A stretch of DNA of 64,000 nt, from positions 420,376 through 484,375 of the forward strand of contig MU008193.1 in NCBI GenBank assembly GCA_010909165.1, in the 5' to 3' direction. The notes beneath the pieces were generated by a model. The model did no database searches. It was not told the origin of the DNA and saw only the letters and a list, made by a program, of their open reading frames with translations. The DNA is from Anthoceros angustus. Taxonomy: Eukaryota > Streptophyta > Anthocerotopsida > Anthocerotales > Anthocerotaceae. Below are positions 56,603 through 64,000 of the stretch, in pieces. The position numbers and the translations under genes are program-made. Each line of letters opens with the position of its first letter. Positions within the stretch are counted from its first letter, which is position 1.

Positions 56603-56875
56603 GTGGTAGAGAAGGACCGGCCCGAGGTGTAGAAGGACCGACCTGAGGTGGAGAATGAATGGCGTGAGGTGGAGAAGGCCGCACCTGAGCAGGAGAAGGC
56701 CACACTTGCAGTGGAGAAGGCCACACATGAGCAAAAAAAGGCCACACATGAGGTGGAGAATGACACAACTGAGGTTGAGAAGGCCACACTTGAGGTGGAC
56801 AAGGACACACTTGAGGTGGACAAGGACACACTTGAGGTGGACAAGGATACACCTCAGGTGGAGAATGAGGACACA
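56603..56875 (+). repeat. 21-bp tandem repeat encoding heptads, 13 units
   Basis: Units of the type EVEKATx, EVDKDTL and EQEKATL follow each other without phase breaks from 56,603 to about 56,875; the last full unit is QVENEDT. One unit carries TAG where the others have GAG. Charged heptads with a Val or Gln in the second place could form a long single helix. It forms the tail of the pseudogene at 54.3-56.9 kb. Confidence 0.85.
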
Positions 56876-57105
56876 TCTCATGAGGCGAAGAAGGATGCAC
56901 CTCAGCCCCGGACAAGGACATGTAGTGGAGAAAATTTGGGCTGAGTGCTGTTGTGGGGCGCGACTTTTCTTGATGCTTGACGGTAGCGTCCGTGTCGTTG
57001 TAGGAAGAAGTCCGTTCCCAAGGGAATGATAGGCCCGTTTACGTTTGGTGATTCTTACGTCCTTAGCGCTCGTTCGGTCTCAACACACATACTCTAACTA
57101 CTCTA

Positions 57106-60100
57106 GCGTTCACCGTCTAGGCCGGTATGGCCAAGCGTTTAAGGACCCGTTCGCGTCCGTATCGTTCACATACATCCCTCACGCATCAGTCCTTTCCTCT
57201 CTCCCTCACGCTACACTCTTGATCTTAGAAAAAAGCGGGTTCTGTGATCCGGACCTCCTCGTCGTTCCGGGCCTCTCGTCCGGGCTCTACCGCCCTCCGG
57301 AGTTCCTCCGGCTCACACGTTCGTCCCGTTCGGTGCGGGCGGCTCGGACGAGCACGGATCACCGATCACCCTTCCTGCACACCACAGCAGCGTTAAGTCG
57401 TCACGGGACCTTGATCAATCTCCCGGAGGCGCCGTGCGGTGACTCGGGACTCACGTTAGCAAGAAGACTCACAAAGGTGCAGAGCGGCATCAACACCAAG
57501 AAAGATGCTTTACTAGGCGACCTCGGCCCTCTTATCTGCGCCCAAGTGGCGTCTTTATTACACCCCTATTACGGTGATAGCCATTTCGGTATACCCTAAT
57601 CGGCCGCCTACCATCCTATTTCCCCCTATCTCCTTCATTGTGGTGGGAAGGTCCACAGGCCCCCCTCGGAATGGGTGGTCAATCCCCGTCAGCGGTTGTG
57701 GTGCGCAATCGGATGATCCGTGGCGGGCCCCTCCTCTCTCCGGAATCACAGCCGGGTTGGGCTCTGGCGTTCACCGTCTGAGGCCGGTATGGCCAAGCGT
57801 TTGAGACCCGTTCGGCGTCATCGTTCACATACATCCTCACGCATCAGTCCTTTCCTCTCTCTCCCCTCGCTACACTCTTGATCTTAGAAAAAAGCGCGGG
57901 TTCTGTGATCCGGACCTCCTCGTCGTTCCGGGCCTCTCGTCCGGGCTCTACACCCTCCGGGTTCCTCCGGCTCACGTTCGGTCCGTTCGGTCGGGCGGCT
58001 CGGGACCGCAGTCACCATCACCCTTCGCACACACACAGCGCGTTAAGTCGTCACGGGACCTTGATCAATCTCCCGGGTATCGTGCACCTTTCGGTGACTC
58101 GGGACTCACGTTAGCAAGAAGACTCACGAGCAGCATCAACACCAAGAAAGATGCTTTACTAGGCGACCTCGGCCCTCTTATCTGCGCCCAGGCGTCTTTA
58201 TTACACCCCTATTACGGTGATAGCCCTCGGTATACCCTAATCGGCCACCTGTCCTATTTCCCCCTATCTCCTTCGCCCATTGTGGGAAGGTCCACAGGCC
58301 CTCGGAATGGGTGGTCAATCCCCGTCACAGCGGTTGTGGTGCACCCAATCGGATGATCCGTGGCGGGCCCCTCCTCTCTCCGGAATCACAGCCGGGTTGG
58401 GCTCTGATCGAGCCGTTACCACGTCATCCTCCAGCCTCCCAGGTCCTTGGCCGGTGGGGCCACCGGCTATCTGCTCCCCTAAGCGTAAGTCGAAGGGGCT
58501 CCTCCTTCTTGCCGCCGGTCCTCGAGGTCTGTCTCGACTCACGAACTTGAGTCCGGCTTATTCACAGGTCCGTGGCTGGGTCAGGCCTTGTCTCAGGTCC
58601 GGACCTCGGGGTCGGTTATTCTGGGGCGGACTTAGTCCGGACTTAGTCGGACTTGAGTCCGGACTTATTCTCCGGACTTGGTCGGCCTCCCTCGGGGTCC
58701 GGACAAAGTCAGGACTCACGCCACCGGGTTTCCTCCCTCACGGGACTCCTCCGTGGCTCTCTCCTCGAAGTCCTCCATTGTTCCCGATCGGTGACTCGGG
58801 ACTCACGTTAGCAAGAAGACTCACAAAGGTGCAGAGCATCAACACCAAGAAAGATGCTTTACTAGAAGCCTCGGCCCTCTTATCTGCGCCCAAGGTGGCG
58901 TCTTTATTACACCCCTATTACGTGCTTGTCGGTATACCTAATCGGCTACCATCCTATTTCCCCCTATCTCCTTCATTGGGGAAGGTCACAGGCCCGCCTC
59001 GGAATGGGTGGTCAATCCCCGTCACGGTTGTCCAATCGGATGATCCGTGGCGGGCCCCTCCTCTCTCCGGAATCATCGGGTTGGGCTCTGGCGATCGACA
59101 GCCGTTACCAGCGTCATCCTCCCACAGCCTCCACAGGTCCCTTGCGGTGGGGCCACCGCTATCTGCTCCCCTAAGCGTAAGTCGAAGGGGCTCCTCCTTC
59201 TTGCCGCCGGTCCTCGAGGTCTGTCTCGACTCACGAACTTGAGTCCGGCTTATTCACAGGTCCGTGGCTGGGTCAGGCCTTGTCTCAGGTCCGGACCTCG
59301 GGGTCGGTTATTCTGGGGCGGACTTAGTCCGGACTTAGTCGGACTTGAGTCCGGACTTATTCTCCGGACTTGGTCGGCCTCCTCGGGGTCCGGACAAAGT
59401 CAGGACTCACGCCACCGGGTTTCCTCCCTCACGGGACTCCTCCGTGGCTCTCTCCTCGAAGTCCTCCATTGTTCCCGATCGGTGACTCGGGACTCACGTT
59501 AGCAAGAAGACTCACAAAGGTGCAGCAGCATCAACACCAAGAAAGATGCTTTACTAGGCGGCCCTCTCTTATCTGCGCCCGGCGTCTTTATTACACCCCT
59601 ATTACGGTGCTTCGGTATACCCTAATCGACCTACCATTTTCCCCCTATCTCCTTGCCATGGCTGGGAAGGTCTGGCCTCGGAATGGGTGGTCAATCCCCG
59701 TCAGTTGTGGTGCACCCAATCGGATGATCCGTGGAGGGGCCCCTCCTCTCCAATCACCGGGTTGGGCTCTCGTGATCGACAACCCGTTACCACTCATCCT
59801 CCTGGCCTCCCACAGGTCCTTGGCCGGTGGGGCCATTCTCTGCTCCCCTAAGCGTAAGTCGAAGGGGCTCCTCCTTCTTGCCGCCGGTCCTCGAGGTCTG
59901 TCTCGACTCACGACTTGAGTCCGGCTTATTCTGGTCCCGGCTAGGTCCGACCTTGTCTCAGGGTCCGGACCTCGGTCGGTTATTCAGGTCGGACTTGGTC
60001 CGGACTTATTAGTCCGGACTTGGTCCGGACTTATTCTGGTCCGGACTTGAGGTCGGCCTCCCTGAGGTCGGACAAAGTCGACTCCACCAGGTTTCCTCCC

Positions 60101-60152
60101 TCACGGGACTCCTCCGTGGCTCTCCTCGAAGTCCTCCAGCTGTTCCCGATCG
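57106..60152. repeat. Modular GC-rich tandem array, order A-B-A-B-C-B-C-B-C
   Basis: A: 57,106-57,440 and 57,767-58,095 (start GCGTTCACCGTCT; contain CTTGATCTTAGAAAAAAGCG). B: 57,441-57,766, 58,096-58,405, 58,793-59,089 and 59,484-59,770 (start GACTCGGGACTCACGTTAGC; contain CACCCCTATTACG, GGAATGGGTGGTCAATCCCC and end GGGTTGGGCTCT). C: 58,406-58,792, 59,090-59,483 and 59,771-60,152 (contain CCCCTAAGCGTAAGTCGAAG and TCCGGACTTAGTCCGGACTT). The copies are nearly identical apart from small indels. Open frames change at each indel, so no coding function is credible. It could be a satellite-like derivative of an LTR or an unclassified element. Confidence 0.85.
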
Positions 60153-61450
60153 CGGACTCCCGTTGGCCCCTCCTTCCATGGTGAGGTGCGGGGTGCTTAC
60201 CTCGATCGCATCCGCTCCCTCGTTCTGCTCCTCTTGCTCCTCTCCGCGCTCCGTCATCTCCAAGCAGGGGCCACTAGGGTCCTGTCTTTGTCCCGTGGCC
60301 TTCATCTCCTTGAGCCTTCCGGGGTCCGTCCGTTTGCGGCGTCGAGGCTTCTCGCCGGAGCTCGGTGGTAATAGGCAAAGTCAGATCGACTTGTTGAATT
60401 GCCTCTTCCACGTGTGCGGGCACCGATACTCCCTCGCCATAAGTGTTCGGGATGGGCGTCTTTGCGGCTTGTTGGGCCACCTCTCGTTGTGTGGGCAGTG
60501 TCACGAGGCTACAAGGCGGCCTCGGTCACCTCCTGCAGTGCCTGCTCTCACACTCCTCGTCGTTTCCTCTCCATTGCCGACTTACCGCCATAGCGGCGTT
60601 CCCTTTCTCGGTGGACCGGCTTCTTTTACGCTTCCGGTGCTCGCGCTCCTCCGTTCATTACGGCCTTTAGCTCATGACTCCCTCTCGGTGATCGGATACC
60701 TCGTCGGGCTCGGACTTCCTCCGGCTCATACAGCAGCAGCGTCCAACTCCTTGGATAGTCGCGATTTTCCTCCGTCTTGAGACGGAGCTCACTCTCGTGC
60801 TCGAGTCGTGGATTCTCTCGTTGAGAATCACTGCTCCGCGCATCTTGGGTTGTAGCTCCAGTGTCCTTTGTCCTCCATCTGCTGCCGCCTCTCCTCTACC
60901 ACCGGTGTGCTCGGAGATCCCTATCTCCCGGTCTTGGCCTCCATCTCCTCCTTGGCCTTGCACTCCATAGCACTTTGTCGGCCTTGAGTTAGCCTCGGTA
61001 CTGCGACTCTCTCCACGGTTCGATCACGTCATAGTGATCCGGTCGCTCTTTCGACTTCTCCTTCGCCTTTACAGGCCTCGCCCTTGGCCTCTGGGGGCCG
61101 CCTCCGAGTCGAGCTCTCTGCTTGTGCCGGGCCTCTTAGCCTCTGCTGCGCTTCCCTCTTACTGCAAGGTCCTCCGCGCTTGGCCTCTGAGCTTGCTTGT
61201 GTCGCCGGTGAAGAACCTTCCAGTCTGCTGAACCGGGCCTCGCTCCGCACCGGCGTTTCCCTTCCTCGATCCGGCGAGGGACTCCGCCTTTCCTTTGCCC
61301 CTCGGCCTTCACTTGCTCTTGGGTTCCACCATCCTCCTCGGGTGGCCTCCACTTCCAGGTCTTCCTACCAAGACCCCAAAGCATTCCGTCCATGGCAGTG
61401 GCAGGACTTCGCCGTGTTTCTTCCACGGCCGTGATGAGGCCCCACAAAGT
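60153..61450. other. GC-rich sequence, no recognisable gene
   Basis: Ser/Leu/Arg-rich frames occur on both strands (longest 205 codons, 60,163-60,780, plus strand) without a domain I can name. Compositionally it continues the 57-60 kb array. It may be the body of the same unidentified element. Confidence 0.4.
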
Positions 61451-61456
61451 CCGTAG

Positions 61457-61880
61457 TGGGGCCGGCATTTCTCGATCCGAGGACCTCCATGTGATCGGAG
61501 TAAGTCGGTGGGTTCTCGGACCTAATCGGGACCCTCGGTCACAGTGGTGGTCAGAGTCTCACCCTCTTGGCCCTCTTGGCCTCTAACTCCTTTGTGCCCT
61601 CTTTCTCCAGGCTCGGAGGAGGTGAGGGGTCGGGAGCAAGCTCTTTTGCCCCTTCACAGCCGGGGCAGGGGGCCGGCATTTCTCGGTCCGAGGACCTCCA
61701 TACCTTGATCAGTAAGTCGGTGGGTTCTCGGACCTAATCGGGACCCTCGGTCACAGTGGTGGTCGAGTCTCACCCTCTTGGCCCTCTTGGCCTCTAACTC
61801 CTTTGTGCCCTCTTTCTCACAGGGCTCGGAGGAGGTGAGGGGTCGGGAGCAAGCTCTTTTGCCCCTTCACATCGGGGCAG
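61457..61880. repeat. Tandem duplication, about 212 bp
   Basis: GGGGCCGGCATTTCTCGATC (61,459) and GGGGCCGGCATTTCTCGGTC (61,670) begin two adjacent copies. Both run through GTAAGTCGGTGGGTTCTCGG and CCTCTAACTCCTTTGTGCCC to GGGGCAGG. Differences are mostly short indels. Confidence 0.85.
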
Positions 61881-62289
61881 GCTCGAGGTGGGGCTGCTGC
61901 CCGGTGACCTCCTGCTCCTTGGGCCACGTCCCTTCGCCCTCCTTACGCCTCTTGACCTCTTGCCACTCAGGTGGGCGGGGGTAAGTCTGGCACCGAGTCT
62001 TTGCGTTGGTAAGCGGCACCGTCTTCGCCTCTTGCTCCGTTGTTCGTCGGCTCGGTAGTCGTGGTTGTTGGTGCTGTGCCGGTGGGCCCGCCCTCGGCAT
62101 CGTCCCTCACTGCTTGCTCGGAGGGCACCAAAAGGAGGAAGGGAATCGCCTCCCAAACTTCCACAGGTGGTGAGGGGTTCGCTCAGCGTATGGAGTCAGG
62201 AATCCTCGATCGTCCTCCTCCAGTCGCTTGGTCTTGAAGGGCGACCCCCACCTCAGGCGCCCTTGCACGCTCTGCCAGCGGGGCCTCCG

Positions 62290-63330
62290 GCCGGGCGCCC
62301 GTTCAAGCTCTCCCTCCTTGAGGGCTCGAAATGTCCCCATACATGAATCGGTGTAGTCGGATGGCGAGGCTTCGCTCCTTAGCTTGCCTCTGGCCCAGGC
62401 AGGCGAAGATAATCCTTCCCAGTCCGCTCTCTTCCCTGGGCGCATGCGAGAATACCAGCAGGTTATCACCAAGGTGATCCACCTTGGTGGCGAGTTCAAT
62501 GGACAATGATCCGGGCTACCGCCCTTACTCGGTATCCGGATCGGATATCAACCATCCGTTGGTTGTCCATTGCGTTCGAGCCTCGGCATCGCGGCGTGGT
62601 GGCCCTATCTTCCCTTCGCCTTAAGGGGCTCGCACCGCCCCTTCTTCCTCCTTGGGCGGTTGTAGGCCATCCTCGGGACCTCAAGGTCCATCGCCTCGGG
62701 TCCTCCGGAGGTTCTTGGATCGGACCTCCTTGTTGATCGCCCTTTCTTGGGGCAAACTCCCGGACTAGGTTGTCAAAGGTCAGACCATTTGGAACACGTC
62801 CGGATGCCACTCACCAACTTCCTCCGGCCCCTTGGGCGCCGCTCAAGCTCTCCCTCCTTGAGCTCGAAATGTCCCCATACATGAATCGGTGTGGGGTCGG
62901 CCGATGGCGAGGCTTCTCGCTCCTTAGCTTGCGTGCCTCTGGTGACCGGCGAAGATAATCCTTCCCGGTCCGCTCTCTTCCCATTGGGCGCATGCGAGAA
63001 TACCAAGGTTATCACCAAGGTGATCCACCTTGGTGGCGAGTTCAATGGACAATGATCCGGGCTACCGCCCTTACTCGGCGGATCGGATATCAACCATCCG
63101 TTGGTTGTCGCTGCGTTCGAGCCTCGGCATCGCCGGCTGGGCCCTATCTTCCTTCGCCTTAAGGGGCTCGCACGCCCCTTCTTCCTCCTTGCGGTTGTAG
63201 GCCATCCTCGGGACCTCAAGGTCCGCCTCGGGTCCTCCGGAGGTTCTTGGATCGGACCTCCTTGTTGATCGCCCACATCTTCGGGCAAACTCCGGACTAG
63301 GTAGCGTTGTCAAGGTCGAGACCATTTGGA
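62290..63330. repeat. Tandem duplication, about 540 bp
   Basis: GAAATGTCCCCATACATGAA occurs at about 62,327 and 62,864, GGACAATGATCCGGGCTACC at about 62,501 and 63,048, and CATCCTCGGGACCTCAAGGT near 62,669 and 63,203. Copies differ largely by 2-15 bp indels. The minus strand has short frames with repeated KAKER and PPEDPRR strings, but no gag, protease or polymerase motif I can identify. Confidence 0.8.
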
Positions 63331-64000
63331 ACACGTCCGGATGCCACTCCTGCTGCTTCCCGGCCGGGCGAAGTCCGGATAGCCGGGTCACAATGTTGCG
63401 CTCCACGAGGTCCATGGCTCCCCCATCGGCTTTTGGGTGCCATTGCTTCTCCTCCTCTTGTTCTTTGTAGCTGGCCGGTCGTGGCACGATGTTCCTCCTT
63501 GCCCGCGTTGCTGCTCAGCCTTGACGCGCTCTAAGGCTGGCGCCCAAAAGATAGCGCCAGGCGGATTGCGGGCGCAAGGTATGAGGATTATGCGGAGGCT
63601 GCGGAGCCTCCCTCCTTGGCGCGCTTGTGGAAATGGCTGGCGGGCGCCTCTTCGTTGTCTGCGCGAGTGCATGGCTTACTCGACCCTCGCTTCCACTCGG
63701 CCTTACGCGCGCGCCGCGGGCGTGAATACTGCGCGGCCTCGGCAAGGTTACGGTCTGACCTCTGCATGCCCGACCTCCACTCGGGGCCGTCCACGTGGCG
63801 CCGCCTCGTCATCCTCACGCCTCGCTCCTAGGTTACTTTCCACAGGCGTACTTATCCTATTTTGACACAGGTGGGTTCGGACTTATCCGTTACTCGGCGT
63901 GGTCGGAGCTTGCCATAGTAGTGCAGGGGTCCGTTGTTCACTCAGTCGGAGTATACTCCGCCTCGTCCGGCGCTACCCCAATTTATTCCTCCTTTTCCGC
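63331..64000. other. GC-rich sequence, no recognisable gene
   Basis: Short Arg/Ala/Ser-rich frames occur on both strands. No repeat partner, TIR or LTR end is seen before the window edge. Confidence 0.4.

Larger units (their letters stand above)
54269..56945 (+). pseudogene. Multi-exon pseudogene: coiled coil, RING-like finger, heptad-repeat tail
   Basis: 54,269-54,717: one frame reads acidic EELEESEEARAVEDNDQEGS and later GLRNRLGNEEVEKLFGPPRT, broken by TGA (54,479) and TAG. 55,038-55,283: a coiled coil (ELTNVNLQLDKVDATAKEVK). 55,480-55,592: EVEGKLVALTFFQRPLSGR, then a frameshift. A GT-AG intron, 55,636-55,719 (84 nt), joins NACPICAR to WVGCNEQVLLSCGHMYHEFC and then CALEDC, giving a RING-like C-x2-C...C-x-H-x2-H-x2-C...C-x4-C. 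A second intron is 56,034-56,130 (97 nt) and keeps phase. After another shift, 56,522-56,944 reads FDDFSPDAEVLDNFATMSTL and a heptad array with stops. The introns show a once-real gene. The RING-like part suggests protein interaction or ubiquitin ligase activity (inference). I cannot name the family. Confidence 0.6.

Noticed and set aside
56232-56921. 229-codon minus-strand frame with PSPPQVWPS-type repeats
   Set aside because: It is the antisense of the 21-bp heptad repeat. Periodicity alone keeps it open. The plus strand fits the multi-exon gene.
57045-59918. Long plus-strand frames (up to 320 codons) in the 57-60 kb array
   Set aside because: Frames change at every indel between repeat copies and show no domain, so they are not believable genes.
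1-64000. Bacterial features: ribosome-binding sites, operons, CRISPR arrays, rho-independent terminators
   Set aside because: Short introns, CACTA and gypsy elements and TATA-type context show a eukaryotic genome. No CRISPR-like spaced repeats were seen; the tandem repeats lack unique spacers of constant length.

Overview
The window looks like a repeat-rich nuclear segment from a plant (streptophyte). The evidence is CACTA-type DNA transposons with plant TNP2/DUF4218/DUF4216 transposase remnants, a Ty3/gypsy RNase H remnant, small TIR elements, GT-AG introns of about 64-97 nt, and almost no uninterrupted genes. I recall relatives of two gene families here (the gene at 3.8-5.3 kb and the RING-like gene at 54.3-56.9 kb) mainly from seedless plants. 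That is memory, not a search, so a fern, lycophyte or bryophyte origin is only a weak suggestion.

Layout. 1-521 is the end of one CACTA element (terminus CACTACAAGAAAATG read inward). 522-11,600 is old degraded sequence holding a broken gene of an uncharacterised, possibly DDE-like family (3.85-5.34 kb) and two unrecognised ORFs (7.9-9.0 kb). About 11.98-22.90 kb is a CACTA element on the minus strand, and 33,117-47,384 is a second copy of the same family on the plus strand with both TIRs and an AAT target duplication. The two copies lie head to head and are collinear: TIR, subterminal repeats, a conserved antisense coding segment, an internal repeat block, then transposase. Between them (22.9-33.1 kb) are a GC-rich palindromic array, unrecognised ORFs, a gypsy fragment, AT-rich repeats and, at 30,761-33,116 on the minus strand, a seven-exon pseudogene of a Crypton/ZMYM2-like (DUF3504) tyrosine recombinase. 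The second CACTA copy inserted into its 5' end.

47.4-57 kb is more AT-rich and gene-like. It holds a 1.57 kb TIR element (48,663-50,228), an intact 84-residue RING-H2 ORF with a TATA box (50,851-51,105), several minisatellites, and a multi-exon pseudogene with a coiled coil, a RING-like finger split by an 84-nt intron, and a 21-bp repeat coding for heptads (54.3-56.9 kb). 57.1-60.15 kb is a GC-rich modular tandem array in the order A-B-A-B-C-B-C-B-C, followed to 64 kb by more GC-rich tandem duplications with no recognisable gene.

The window therefore reads mainly as a record of nested transposition and decay. The points most worth follow-up are the Crypton-like recombinase with its dateable lesions, the conserved antisense ORF and palindromic block in the CACTA family, and the modular array whose copies differ almost only by small indels. 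No tRNA, rRNA or CRISPR was seen.
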